Source: Pleomorphomonas sp. (GTDB taxonomy: Bacteria; Pseudomonadota; Alphaproteobacteria; Rhizobiales; Pleomorphomonadaceae). From it: a stretch of DNA of 64,000 bases. The DNA is taken from contig JARKNW010000021.1 in the NCBI GenBank assembly GCA_029976075.1, forward strand, positions 1 to 64,000, in the 5' to 3' direction. The notes below the pieces were generated by a model. That model did no database searches. It worked only from the letters and a program-made list of their open reading frames with translations, and had not been told where the DNA came from. Positions 11,004 to 19,139 of the stretch are shown one piece after another. Made by a program: the position numbers and the translations under genes. Position 1 is the first letter of the stretch, and the number at the start of each line of letters is the position of its first letter.

Positions 11004-12251
11004 ATGTCGACCGTCATCGACCACAGCCCTGTTGCCACATCGCCTGCCGCCATGTCTGAAAAGCCGTCGCTCGTCGGCATGACGCGCATCGAGATGGCGA
11101 AGGCGCTCCTCGCCATCGGCGTCGAAGAGCGGCAGCTCCGCATGCGTGTCGCCCAGCTGTGGCACTGGATCTACGTGCGCGGCGTACGCGAGTTTTCGGC
11201 GATGACCAATGTCGCCAAGGATCTGCGTGCCCGCCTCGATGCCGCTTATGTCGTCGGTCGCCCGGAGATCGTCGCCGAGCAGGTGTCGGCCGACGGCACC
11301 CGCAAGTGGCTGATGCGCTTTCCCTCGCGCGGTGCCGGCAAGCCGGTGGAAATCGAGACCGTCTACATCCCCGAGGAAGGCCGCGGCACGCTTTGCGTTT
11401 CCTCGCAAGTCGGCTGCACGCTCAACTGCGCCTTCTGCCACACCGGCACGCAGATGCTGGTTCGCAACCTCACCGCCGAGGAAATCGTGGCGCAGGTGCT
11501 GGTCGCCCGCGACCGTCTCGGCGACTATCCGGACGCGGCGCCCAACGCCGAGGCGGCCGTTCCGAGCGAAGGGCGCCTCGTCTCCAACGTCGTCATGATG
11601 GGCATGGGCGAACCGCTCTACAACTTCGATGCCGTCAAGCAGGCGCTCGCCATCATCATGGACGGCGACGGCCTGTCGCTGTCGAAACGCCGCGTCACCT
11701 TGTCCACCTCCGGCATGGTGCCCAACATCGCCCGAACCGGCGATGAAATCGGCTGCATGCTGGCAATCTCGCTGCATGCCGTGCGCGACGATCTGCGCAA
11801 CGTGCTGGTGCCGATCAACAAGAAGTATCCGCTCAAGGAACTGATCGACGCCTGTCGCGCCTACCCCGGCCTGTCGAACGCCCGCCGCATCACCTTCGAG
11901 TATGTGATGCTGAAGGGCGTCAACGACAGCCTCGAAGACGCCCGCGATCTGGTGAAGCTCCTGAAGGGCATTCCGGCCAAGATCAACCTTATCCCGTTCA
12001 ATCCATGGCCGGGCACCGCCTACGAGTGCTCGGACTGGGATACCATCGAGACCTTCGCCCAGTTCGTCAACGATGCAGGCTACGCCTCGCCGATCCGTAC
12101 GCCGCGCGGCCGCGACATCGCCGCCGCTTGCGGTCAGCTGAAGAGCGAGAGCGAGCGTTTGCGCAAGACCGAGCGGCTGAAGCTCGAGATGGAGCTCTCG
12201 GAAGCCGACCTTGCCATGCGCGCCATGGTGGCTGGCCACGGAGAGGACTGA
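11004..12251 (+). CDS. rlmN: Dual-specificity 23S rRNA/tRNA adenine-C2 methyltransferase RlmN
   Basis: RlmN is a radical-SAM enzyme that methylates C2 of A2503 in 23S rRNA and A37 in some tRNAs. The 415-aa product carries the cluster motif CTLNCAFC (Cys138, 142, 145). Near the C-terminus, DIAAACGQL holds the cysteine that becomes methylated in the mechanism. The N-terminus (about 25 residues before [13 protein letters not shown]) is a little longer than in E. coli, so a start at the internal ATG (11052) is possible. Its TGA overlaps the ATG of the next gene by one base, implying translational coupling. Confidence 0.96.
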   Translation: MSTVIDHSPVATSPAAMSEKPSLVGMTRIEMAKALLAIGVEERQLRMRVAQLWHWIYVRGVREFSAMTNVAKDLRARLDAAYVVGRPEIVAEQVSADGTRKWLMRFPSRGAGKPVEIETVYIPEEGRGTLCVSSQVGCTLNCAFCHTGTQMLVRNLTAEEIVAQVLVARDRLGDYPDAAPNAEAAVPSEGRLVSNVVMMGMGEPLYNFDAVKQALAIIMDGDGLSLSKRRVTLSTSGMVPNIARTGDEIGCMLAISLHAVRDDLRNVLVPINKKYPLKELIDACRAYPGLSNARRITFEYVMLKGVNDSLEDARDLVKLLKGIPAKINLIPFNPWPGTAYECSDWDTIETFAQFVNDAGYASPIRTPRGRDIAAACGQLKSESERLRKTERLKLEMELSEADLAMRAMVAGHGED

Positions 12252-12709
12252 TGCGGGCGGTCGGGCGGATCTTCGCCGCGCTGATCGGCTTCATCCTGGC
12301 GATCGTCGCCGCCGCCGTCTTCATGCTGTCGGCTTCGGTCGGTCTTGGCCCCGCAGACCCGGCCGACAGCGTATGGTTCTGGAGTCATTTCGGCGTCGGT
12401 GCCGCGATGACTGCCAGCTATATTGGCGCCACGGCGCTGGCACCCTGGGCGGTCGTCATCCTGGTCACCGAAGTGTTCCGTCTGCGCTCGGCGTTCGTCT
12501 ATCTGGTCGTCGGCGGCATACTGGGACTGCTACCGAGCTTCGGAATCGCCTCGATGATCCGTCCGCTTGACGATGACCCGCATAGCATCGCCATCCTCGT
12601 CGCCACCGGAATTGTCGGTGGCTTCGTCTACTGGCTGGTGGCCGGGCGCATGGCCGGTATCGACGGCGTTTTCCTGACCGGACGGCAAGTCCCTAAAGAC
12701 GAGCCGTGA
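12251..12709 (+). CDS. Small polytopic membrane protein of unknown function
   Basis: A 152-aa protein with about four hydrophobic segments: a first helix GFILAIVAAAVFMLSASVG, then further helices ending near GGFVYWLVAG. No known domain is recognised. Its start codon overlaps the rlmN stop (TGATG), so it is very likely cotranscribed and translationally coupled with rlmN. Its last 17 bases overlap tail-to-tail with the convergent LysE-family gene. Confidence 0.75.
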   Translation: MRAVGRIFAALIGFILAIVAAAVFMLSASVGLGPADPADSVWFWSHFGVGAAMTASYIGATALAPWAVVILVTEVFRLRSAFVYLVVGGILGLLPSFGIASMIRPLDDDPHSIAILVATGIVGGFVYWLVAGRMAGIDGVFLTGRQVPKDEP

Positions 12710-13331
12710 CAAGCTTGGCAGCGAACGCGCCCATCACGCCGGCAAAGATATAGTCGATCGCGCGCATTACACCCGGCCGAGCCTTGAGAAACGCCGCGAC
12801 ACCGCTGGCGCCAAGGATGAGTGGCAAGGTGGAGATCGTCGAAACCAGTAAGAACCACAGGCCGAAGAACAACAGCTTGCCGCGAGCCGCCGGGTCACCC
12901 GGCTCGACGAACTGCGGCAGGAAGGTCAGAAAGAACAGGGCGACCTTGGGGTTCAGCACGTTGACGGCCAATCCCTTGAGATAGAGCTTCACGGCGGGTT
13001 CCGCCGGAAGGACGCCTCCCTCCGGCGCAAAGCGGCTGCCATGACGGATGGCGCCGACGGCGACATGGAGAAGATAGAGAGCGCCAGTCACCTTGAGCAC
13101 GTCGAAGGCGACCGGTGAAGCGGCAAGCAGCGCCGCAAGACCAAAGGTCACCAGAAGCGTATGGACGAGGATTCCAGTGCTTGTGCCGAGAAAGGCGGCG
13201 ATACCCGCCCGCCGGCCACGGGTGATGGCCGTACCGACGAACATCGCCATATCCGGCCCTGGCGTATAGTTGAGCGCCAGCACAGCCAGCGTGTAGGCGG
13301 CAAGCACACCGCCGGTCGGCAGAAAGGTCAT
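12693..13331 (-). CDS. LysE/RhtB family translocator
   Basis: A 212-aa inner-membrane exporter with about six helices. The N-terminal LNYTPGPDMAMFVGTAITRG is the LysE/RhtB signature, and LNPKVALFFLTFLPQFV follows mid-protein, as in RhtB/RhtC-type homoserine and threonine exporters. It is distinct from the LysE-family protein at 3693-4334, and the substrate is unknown. It is convergent with, and overlaps by 17 bases, the membrane protein gene downstream of rlmN. Confidence 0.88.
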   Translation of the reverse strand: MTFLPTGGVLAAYTLAVLALNYTPGPDMAMFVGTAITRGRRAGIAAFLGTSTGILVHTLLVTFGLAALLAASPVAFDVLKVTGALYLLHVAVGAIRHGSRFAPEGGVLPAEPAVKLYLKGLAVNVLNPKVALFFLTFLPQFVEPGDPAARGKLLFFGLWFLLVSTISTLPLILGASGVAAFLKARPGVMRAIDYIFAGVMGAFAAKLVTARL

Positions 13332-13407
13332 GTCGGCACACTCCTGCCGAAGAGACTACGATCGCTGCCATCTTGACCGCAAGGCGCGACCCGGCGAAAA
13401 GCGCCAC

Positions 13408-13875
13408 ATGCGCTCGATCCTGTTTGTTTGTCTTGGCAACATCTGCCGCTCGCCGACCGCCGAAGGGCTGATGCTCAACCATCTTGCCGCGGCGGGCCTT
13501 TCCCATCTCGCCCAGGTCGACAGTGCCGGAACCGGTGGCTGGCATACTGGCGACCCCCCCGATCCCCGCGCCATCGCCGCGGCACGCAGGCGCGGCGTCG
13601 ATCTGTCGCCGTTGCGCGCCCGTCAGGTCCGCAAGACCGACTTCTCCGAATTTGATCTGATTGTCGGCATGGACCGGCAGAATGTCGCCGATCTCAGACG
13701 CATGGCGCCGGCCAGCTCCACGGCACGCGTCGGCCTCTGTCTCGAGGAGGCGCTCGGAATCGCGAACGAGGTGCCGGATCCATACTACGAGGACGACAGG
13801 GCCTTCGATGCCGTCTTCGATCTATGCGACCGCGCCGTGCGTGCCTTCATCGAAAAGATCCACGCCAAGTCCTGA
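13408..13875 (+). CDS. Low-molecular-weight protein tyrosine phosphatase
   Basis: A 155-aa cytoplasmic phosphatase. The P-loop CLGNICRS places the nucleophile at Cys8 and the phosphate-binding Arg at Arg14. The general-acid Asp is in DPYYEDD (Asp124), followed by two tyrosines as in other LMW-PTPs. Bacterial members dephosphorylate protein tyrosine or, in some organisms, arginine residues and often tune exopolysaccharide kinases. No cognate kinase is adjacent. The frame extends upstream to 13330, but ATG 13408 gives the canonical N-terminus MRSILFVCLGN. Confidence 0.93.
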   Translation: MRSILFVCLGNICRSPTAEGLMLNHLAAAGLSHLAQVDSAGTGGWHTGDPPDPRAIAAARRRGVDLSPLRARQVRKTDFSEFDLIVGMDRQNVADLRRMAPASSTARVGLCLEEALGIANEVPDPYYEDDRAFDAVFDLCDRAVRAFIEKIHAKS

Positions 13876-14415
13876 TCACGCGGCCAGCGGATAGGCTTCT
13901 TCGACAAGATAGGGGCCACCACCCACCGAAGCGCGCGAGGAGTAAAGCACGAAGCGATCGACGGGGAAGCTGGGGCCGATGAAATCGCCATGCTCCGACA
14001 GCCAGCGGGCGACGTCGGTCGAGGTCGTGCCCTTGAAGCGGGCGAGCGTAACGTGCGGAATGTAGCGCCGCCCTTCGGCCGGCAGGCCGAGCCGTTGCAT
14101 GATCCGTTCATGTTCGGCCTGCAGTTCGATCAACTGTTCGGTTGGCTCCACCTTGACGGCGAGCGAGTGCGGCACGCGGCCCGAGGCAAAGCAGTGCAAT
14201 CCCCGGAGGCTGAGCTGAAAGGGAGGGCGATAGACGCGGTCGAGCGCCTCGGCCACCTCGTCGGCCGTACGATGATCGATGTCGCCGATGAAGCGGAGCG
14301 TCACGTGATAGTTGGCCGGATCGATCCAGCGCGCACCGGGCAGCCCGCCTTTCAGAAGCGACAGGTGGAAGCTGGCCGTGGCAGGAATTTCGAGGGCGGT
14401 AAACAGCCTGGCCAT
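13876..14415 (-). CDS. thpR: RNA 2',3'-cyclic phosphodiesterase (2H family, LigT/ThpR)
   Basis: A 179-aa member of the 2H phosphoesterase family, which opens 2',3'-cyclic phosphates on RNA ends. It has the two expected catalytic motifs, NYHVTLRF in the first half and IPHVTLARF in the second (His-x-Thr each). The frame runs upstream to 14646, but ATG 14415 (MARLFTALEIP) gives the normal family length. Its stop abuts the convergent phosphatase gene with no spacer. Confidence 0.9.
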   Translation of the reverse strand: MARLFTALEIPATASFHLSLLKGGLPGARWIDPANYHVTLRFIGDIDHRTADEVAEALDRVYRPPFQLSLRGLHCFASGRVPHSLAVKVEPTEQLIELQAEHERIMQRLGLPAEGRRYIPHVTLARFKGTTSTDVARWLSEHGDFIGPSFPVDRFVLYSSRASVGGGPYLVEEAYPLAA

Positions 14416-14599
14416 GGCAACCTCATCGGCAGAGCCGCCAAGGTGACGGCGTTCTAGAAACAGGAATCGCTCGATCGGGCGGGCTTTCCCTCGCAAGGGT
14501 CGACCGAAGGCCAACTCCGATGCAAGCCCTTTTGTTCGCTTGGCGGCGCCAGAGAGGCGATTATATACAAGCGAAACCATTTTCGACCGGGCCGGAGCC

Positions 14600-14737
14600 A
14601 TGCAGTTCGACGACCCCGCCAACGACAACGAAGATCCTGATGTCATCTATGCGCGCAAGATCGCGCGGGGCTTGGCGTTCGTTCTGGCGATAGGCTTGTG
14701 CGCCTATCTGATCATTACCTACATACTCCCCGTCTGA
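14600..14737 (+). CDS. Small single-pass membrane protein
   Basis: A 45-aa open frame with a GCCGGAG ribosome site just before ATG 14600. It has an acidic, Asn/Asp-rich N-terminus (DDPANDNEDPD) and one hydrophobic helix (ARGLAFVLAIGLCAYLIITY) near the C-terminus. It is not recognised. It lies divergent from thpR and upstream of argC. The shape (acidic cytosolic end plus one TM) and ribosome site support a real gene, but no homology is asserted. Confidence 0.55.
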   Translation: MQFDDPANDNEDPDVIYARKIARGLAFVLAIGLCAYLIITYILPV

Positions 14738-14907
14738 CCGACAGTTCCCACCCGACCGTTCTCGTCCCGGCAGCCCGACGGCGCCCGTCAAGGCGCATGA
14801 CAGCGACCACCGATGATGGTAAAGCCTCTCCTCACTCCGCCCGGCGCCCGCCGTGGCGGACTTTCCAACACATGCCGGCGGCAGCCGGCCCATTCCGGGC
14901 AACGACC

Positions 14908-15855
14908 ATGACACGGGCGAAGATCTATATCGACGGCGAAGCGGGCACCACCGGTCTCCAGATCCGCGACCGTCTCGCTGCCCGCGATGACATCGAACTG
15001 CTCGCCATCGACCCGGAAAAGCGCAAGGACATGGACGAACGCCGCCGGCTGCTCAACGCTGCCGATGTCGCCATCCTCTGCCTGCCTGACGACGCGGCCA
15101 GAGAGTCGGTGAGCCTGATCGACAACGACCGTACGGCGGTGATCGACGCATCCACGGCCCATCGCGTGGCGCCCGGCTGGACCTATGGCTTTGCCGAAAT
15201 GGCCAAGGAGCAGGCAGCAGCCATCGCCGGGTCGAAGCGCGTCGCCAACCCCGGCTGCTGGCCGCAGGGTCTCATCGCCGGCATTCGTCCGCTGATCGAG
15301 GCCGGCCTGCTGCCTGCGGGCGCCGCGCTCAGCTACAACGGTGTCTCCGGCTATTCGGGCGGCGGCCGCAAGATGGTCGAAGACTATGGTTCGGCCGCCG
15401 ATCCCGCACCGTTCCTGCCCTATGCCCTCACCTTCAAGCACAAGCATCTGCCGGAGATGTCCGCCTACACCGGCCTTTCGCACGCGCCGCAGTTCCAGCC
15501 GTCGGTTGGCAACTTCGCGCAGGGCATGCTTACATTCGTGCCGCTTCGCCTCTGGTCGGTGGCGCCCGGCATCAAGGCGCGCGCCATCCACGAGCTGCTG
15601 GCCGAGCGCTACGCCGGTGAAACCTTCGTCAAGGTCATGCCGTTCGAAGCGACAGAGCGTCTCTCGAGCCTCGATCCCAGGACACTCAACGGCACCAACG
15701 AACTGCGCCTTCACGTCTTCGCCGACGCCTCCGGCGAGGAAGCGCTGATCGTCTCGCTTTACGACAACCTCGGCAAGGGCGCCTCCGGCGCCGCCGTTCA
15801 GAACCTCAACCTGATGCTGGGACGGCCGGCCACCACCGGCCTCCTCCCCGCCTGA
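14908..15855 (+). CDS. argC: N-acetyl-gamma-glutamyl-phosphate reductase, short type 2
   Basis: ArgC reduces N-acetylglutamyl phosphate with NADPH in arginine synthesis. The 315-aa product is the short (type 2) form typical of alphaproteobacteria. It opens [15 protein letters not shown] (nucleotide-binding loop) and has the catalytic cysteine in NPGCWPQG. The frame continues upstream to 14698, but ATG 14908 ([13 protein letters not shown]) is the expected N-terminus. argG is about 7 kb upstream on the other strand, so arginine genes are dispersed. Confidence 0.95.
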   Translation: MTRAKIYIDGEAGTTGLQIRDRLAARDDIELLAIDPEKRKDMDERRRLLNAADVAILCLPDDAARESVSLIDNDRTAVIDASTAHRVAPGWTYGFAEMAKEQAAAIAGSKRVANPGCWPQGLIAGIRPLIEAGLLPAGAALSYNGVSGYSGGGRKMVEDYGSAADPAPFLPYALTFKHKHLPEMSAYTGLSHAPQFQPSVGNFAQGMLTFVPLRLWSVAPGIKARAIHELLAERYAGETFVKVMPFEATERLSSLDPRTLNGTNELRLHVFADASGEEALIVSLYDNLGKGASGAAVQNLNLMLGRPATTGLLPA

Positions 15856-15864
15856 TTGCCCAGA

Positions 15865-15909
15865 GCATCGTGCGGAAAAGCGGGACCCGGTTTTCCGCCA
15901 AAACGATGC
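15865..15909. repeat. Palindromic intergenic repeat, copy A
   Basis: A 45-bp imperfect palindrome: GCATCGT (15865-15871) mirrors ACGATGC (15903-15909), and inside it CGGAAAA mirrors TTTTCCG. A related copy lies at 38298-38328. Short palindromes of this appearance are scattered between genes in many Hyphomicrobiales genomes. It lies between argC and leuD. Confidence 0.7.
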
Positions 15910-15977
15910 GACAACAAGGAAATGGAGCGACATTTGCATTCGCAAGAGCGCAGGTCGCTTTCGGGAAAGGACAGATC

Positions 15978-16583
15978 ATGCAGAAATTCGACGTGCTCAC
16001 CGGTGTTGCCGCGCCGATGCCGATCCTCAATATCGACACCGACATGATCATTCCCAAGCAGTATCTCAAGACCATCAAGCGCACCGGGCTTGGCAAGGGT
16101 CTGTTCTCGGAGATGCGCTATCGGGAAGACGGCTCGGAGAACCCCGACTTCGTTCTCAACAAGTCTGCCTATCGCAAGGCGGAAATCCTGGTCGCCGGCG
16201 ACAATTTCGGCTGCGGCTCCTCGCGCGAGCACGCCCCCTGGGCGCTTCTCGACTATGGCATCCGCTGCGTCATCTCCACCAGCTTTGCCGACATCTTCTA
16301 TAACAACTGCTTCAAGAACGGCATCCTGCCGATCGTCGTCTCGCCAGACGACCTCAAGAAGCTGATGGACGACGCCGAGCGCGGCGCCAACGCGACGTTG
16401 ACCGTCGACCTCGTCAACCAGGTGATCAAGGGCCCCGACGGCGGCTCCGTCTCCTTCGACATCGACCCGTTCAAGAAGCACTGCCTGCTGAACGGCCTCG
16501 ATGATATCGGCCTGACGCTCGAGAAGGCACCGGCAATCGCCGCCTTCGAGACCAAGAACGCCGCCGCCCACCCCTGGGCCTGA
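15978..16583 (+). CDS. leuD: 3-isopropylmalate dehydratase small subunit
   Basis: LeuD pairs with the Fe-S subunit LeuC to isomerise 2-isopropylmalate to 3-isopropylmalate in leucine synthesis. The 201-aa product shows [14 protein letters not shown] near the N-terminus and the swivelling-domain motif [18 protein letters not shown]. An AAAGGA ribosome site precedes ATG 15978. leuC is not adjacent, which is usual in alphaproteobacteria. Confidence 0.97.
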   Translation: MQKFDVLTGVAAPMPILNIDTDMIIPKQYLKTIKRTGLGKGLFSEMRYREDGSENPDFVLNKSAYRKAEILVAGDNFGCGSSREHAPWALLDYGIRCVISTSFADIFYNNCFKNGILPIVVSPDDLKKLMDDAERGANATLTVDLVNQVIKGPDGGSVSFDIDPFKKHCLLNGLDDIGLTLEKAPAIAAFETKNAAAHPWA

Positions 16584-16595
16584 TCTTTTTTCAGG

Positions 16596-16626
16596 AAACG
16601 CCCTCCCCCCCGGAGGGCGTTTTCAT
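16596..16626 (+). terminator. Rho-independent terminator of leuD
   Basis: An 11-bp stem AAACGCCCTCC/GGAGGGCGTTT (16596-16606 with 16612-16622) with an all-C loop is followed by TTTCAT, 12 bases after the leuD stop. Confidence 0.92.
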
Positions 16627-16640
16627 ATGGGGCTCCCTCG

Positions 16641-17024
16641 ATGCGCCAACTCGTTTCCACCGGTTCGCCCTTCGAGAAGGTCGCGGGCTATTCACGTGCC
16701 GTTGCCGACGGCCCCTGGTGTTTCGTCTCAGGCACGACCGGCTACGACTACGCGACGATGAGCATGCCGGACGACGTGTCGGCCCAGGCGGAAAACGCCA
16801 TGACCACCATTGCCCGAGCCCTCGATGACGCTGGCTTCTCCATGTCGGAGGTGGTGCGCGTCCGCTATATCGTCACCGATGCCGCCTTCGCCGACCCCGT
16901 GTTTGCCGTGGTCGGGCGCTGGTTCGCCGAAATCCGACCGGCGGCAACGATGATCATCGCCGGTCTCATCCGCCCCGAAATGAAGATTGAAATCGAGGCG
17001 ACGGCGCTCCGGAATCAAGCCTGA
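16641..17024 (+). CDS. RidA/YjgF/UK114 family protein
   Basis: A 127-aa member of the Rid superfamily, small trimeric enzymes that hydrolyse reactive enamines/imines made by PLP enzymes. The C-terminal EIRPAATMIIAGLIRPEM and KIEIEATA match the family signature, including an Arg in the position that binds the substrate carboxylate. It begins MRQLVSTGSPFEK, resembling the Rid subgroups outside archetypal RidA, so the exact substrate is uncertain. It directly follows the leuD terminator. Confidence 0.85.
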   Translation: MRQLVSTGSPFEKVAGYSRAVADGPWCFVSGTTGYDYATMSMPDDVSAQAENAMTTIARALDDAGFSMSEVVRVRYIVTDAAFADPVFAVVGRWFAEIRPAATMIIAGLIRPEMKIEIEATALRNQA

Positions 17025-17054
17025 TTCCAAGAGATCAATGGGCATGACGCATCG

Positions 17055-17075
17055 TTGACCGATTGGTTCGGTCAA
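17055..17075. repeat. Perfect 8-bp inverted repeat after the RidA-like gene
   Basis: TTGACCGA (17055-17062) and TCGGTCAA (17068-17075) are separated by five bases. No T-run follows. It could be a weak terminator for the RidA-like gene or an operator for the DUF1223 gene 76 bases downstream. Confidence 0.4.
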
Positions 17076-17151
17076 GCACTCGTGAGTGGATCGTCATCAT
17101 CCATCGTCGTATTTGTTGCTCTAGTAAAGAACAAAGGCGGAGAGACCAGCC

Positions 17152-17922
17152 TTGGATACGATGTCGTGGCAGGGGACATTAGGCGGATTTGCTCGTGGCA
17201 TGGCTTCCTGCTGCATCGCATTAGCAGTCGGAAGCACGAGTGCTGCAGCGGCCAACGTCGTCGAACTATTTACCAGCCAAGGCTGTTCCGCCTGTCCGCC
17301 CGCCGACAAGGTCCTGGCTCAGCTCGCCAAGGATCCTGACACGATCGCCCTGACTTTCGCCGTCGATTACTGGGACTACCTCGGTTGGCGCGACACCTAC
17401 GCCAAGCCGGAGTTCACCCACCGGCAGCGTGAATACGCCAAGGCGCGTGCCGATCACGCTGTTTTCACTCCACAAGCCGTGCTCAACGGCCGAAGCGCGG
17501 TGATCGGCAGTCGCCAGGATGAAATCCGCGCCTCGTTCGACGTCATGAAAGACAACGGCGAGACGCCGGATCTGGCCGTTACCGCCCGTATCGCCGATGA
17601 CCGTGTCGTCGTCACACTGCCGGCTCGTGAGCACTCCGGAGAAGCGTCCGTGTGGGTAGCTGGCTATCTGCCGCCCAAGACGGTGGACATCGGCTCCGGC
17701 GAGAACCGCGATACGGCGGTCACCTACGTCAATGTCGTCGACCGAATGCAGGTGGTCGGCATGTGGTCCGGCGAGGCAGTGACATTCGAACTGCCGCTTG
17801 CCGACGTGGCCCCTGAAGGCACAGCCGGCCTTGCCGTCATCGTCCAGTCCAAGAAGGGCGGCTTGCCGGGACCGATCCTCGGCGCAACCCGTCTGGCCCT
17901 GCAAAGCGGCAGCGGCAGCTGA
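17152..17922 (+). CDS. DUF1223 thioredoxin-like secreted protein
   Basis: A 256-aa protein with an N-terminal hydrophobic signal segment (about residues 13-34, ending TSAAAA). A thioredoxin-like DUF1223 domain begins VVELFTSQGCSACPPADKVL, where CSAC is a CxxC redox motif. FAVDYWDYLGW and FTPQAVLNGR follow, both characteristic of the family. Function is uncharacterised; a periplasmic thiol role is an inference. The TTG at 17152 is nine bases from GGAG, while ATG 17161 would be 18 away, so the TTG start is slightly favoured. Confidence 0.83.
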   Translation: MDTMSWQGTLGGFARGMASCCIALAVGSTSAAAANVVELFTSQGCSACPPADKVLAQLAKDPDTIALTFAVDYWDYLGWRDTYAKPEFTHRQREYAKARADHAVFTPQAVLNGRSAVIGSRQDEIRASFDVMKDNGETPDLAVTARIADDRVVVTLPAREHSGEASVWVAGYLPPKTVDIGSGENRDTAVTYVNVVDRMQVVGMWSGEAVTFELPLADVAPEGTAGLAVIVQSKKGGLPGPILGATRLALQSGSGS

Positions 17923-17947
17923 CCACCGCCCATCACGACGCCTGCCC

Positions 17948-18067
17948 CTAGAACATTCGCCGAACAAATTGAAACATTTGGTCGTGCAGCGAATGCTCCA
18001 GGTTTATTGCTGGAGCAGCCGCTTTTCGATCAGGTTGATTCAACCTGATCGGCGGGTGCTCTAGAAC
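17948..18067. repeat. Composite inverted-repeat (RIME/MITE-like) intergenic element
   Basis: This stretch of about 120 bp carries three nested dyads. ACATTCG near 17953 pairs with CGAATGC near 17991. GCTCCAG (17995-18001) pairs with CTGGAGC (18010-18016). A 23-base palindrome (18028-18050) is centred on GGTTGATTCAACC. The heptamer CTAGAAC occurs at both ends (17948-17954 and 18061-18067). The architecture resembles small non-coding palindromic elements of rhizobial genomes. It fills the space between two convergent genes and touches the stop codon of the RAM-domain gene. Confidence 0.6.
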
Positions 18068-18303
18068 GCCCGGAACGTCAGCGTCGTCAACGTCCGCACA
18101 ATGCCGGGGATCGACGAGATCTTCTCGTTGATGAACTTGCCGATATCATCGTGGGCTGCCGAGTCGACATAGATCTTCATCAGCAGGTCGTATTCGCCCG
18201 ACGTCGAATAGAGCTCGGAAGCGATCTCCTGGGCGTAGATGGCGTCAGCCACCGCGTAGGTCTGGCCAGGCGCGCACTGTAACTGAATGAAAACGGGCTT
18301 CAT
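18061..18303 (-). CDS. Stand-alone Lrp/AsnC ligand-binding (RAM) domain protein
   Basis: An 80-aa protein that is only the C-terminal RAM domain of Lrp/AsnC regulators, with no helix-turn-helix. It begins MKPVFIQLQCAPGQTY and contains YSTSGEYDLLMKIYV, matching the effector-binding beta-alpha fold. A perfect AGGAGGA ribosome site precedes ATG 18303, so the short form is genuine and not a truncated Lrp. Stand-alone RAM proteins form oligomers that bind amino acids, but targets are unclear. Its stop codon lies inside the edge of the palindromic repeat element. Confidence 0.88.
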   Translation of the reverse strand: MKPVFIQLQCAPGQTYAVADAIYAQEIASELYSTSGEYDLLMKIYVDSAAHDDIGKFINEKISSIPGIVRTLTTLTFRAF

Positions 18304-18524
18304 GGAGTCCTCCTTGCCGGAGCGCCTGACGGCGGCGGCACCAGTGCAGTCTTCAAACACCACCGACGGCCTGACGGCAAGCCCTACTTGAAAACGCTAC
18401 GGATGCCGTTTTCCCCAAGCGGACTCGTCGCTGTGGGCGAGGAATGGTTAAGCTAGTCCTAATTCCGCCATCCGTGTATGATTCAAAAAGAAGGTCGAAC
18501 CGGACCCAATCGGTGGGAAGATCC

Positions 18525-19139
18525 ATGACAGGCGGCGAAGCGGGCGATAACAAGATTGGTGAGGGCAAGGTGCGGCGTCTTTCGGATGCCGTGCGCCGTA
18601 TGCGTATCGCCGAAAGCGAGCGGGCCGATGCGTACGCCGACCTGCACGAGGGCGACCGAGCACGGCTGTCGCTGCTGGCCGAAGAGCTCCAGGGCGTCTT
18701 CAGCGAGCTTCCCGCCGACGATGCCTATTTCATCTGCGAGGTCGCAGGTTCGACGCCGCCGCGCCTTTGGATCGACCCCACGACGCATGTGGTGATGGCC
18801 CGCGACCGTCGTTCCTATCGCCTTCTGAAAGACACCCGCCTCGGCCGCCTCACTCTCCATGAGAGTGCCGACCTCGATGCGACGGCTGACGCTGTGACCG
18901 ACTATATCGCCGAGCGTGTCGTGGAGCGCGAGCGTTCGCTCGAGAGCGAAGCGCTGGTAGAAAAGCTGCGGACCGCCGCGCTCGACCGCAAGGAAGCCCC
19001 CAGTGGGGAGCCGGTGTCGCGCGAGCAGGGGAGCGATCGCGGTTCGGCCTTCGTCTGGGCGCTGATCATCTTCCTGGCCGGATTTGCCGTGGGTGCCCTC
19101 GGCCTGGTTGCCTATGCCTGGTTCATGGTGCCGGGCTGA
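18525..19139 (+). CDS. Conserved-looking protein with C-terminal membrane anchor
   Basis: A 204-aa protein, not recognised. The N-terminal two thirds are charged and soluble-looking, with LWIDPTTHVVMARDRRSYRLL mid-way and a predicted helical stretch rich in Glu/Arg. A single hydrophobic helix (about residues 179-201) ends the protein, so it would be a tail-anchored cytosolic protein. GGTGGGAAG lies upstream of ATG 18525; an earlier GTG/ATG start at 18444 is possible. Its last 17 bases overlap the convergent phosphoesterase gene. Confidence 0.65.
   Translation: MTGGEAGDNKIGEGKVRRLSDAVRRMRIAESERADAYADLHEGDRARLSLLAEELQGVFSELPADDAYFICEVAGSTPPRLWIDPTTHVVMARDRRSYRLLKDTRLGRLTLHESADLDATADAVTDYIAERVVERERSLESEALVEKLRTAALDRKEAPSGEPVSREQGSDRGSAFVWALIIFLAGFAVGALGLVAYAWFMVPG

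Noticed and set aside
12693-12709. 17-base gene overlaps recurring three times (12693-12709, 19123-19139, 50887-50903)
   Set aside because: The equal lengths look striking, but two are tail-to-tail and one is same-strand. The sequences are unrelated and short overlaps are common in compact genomes.
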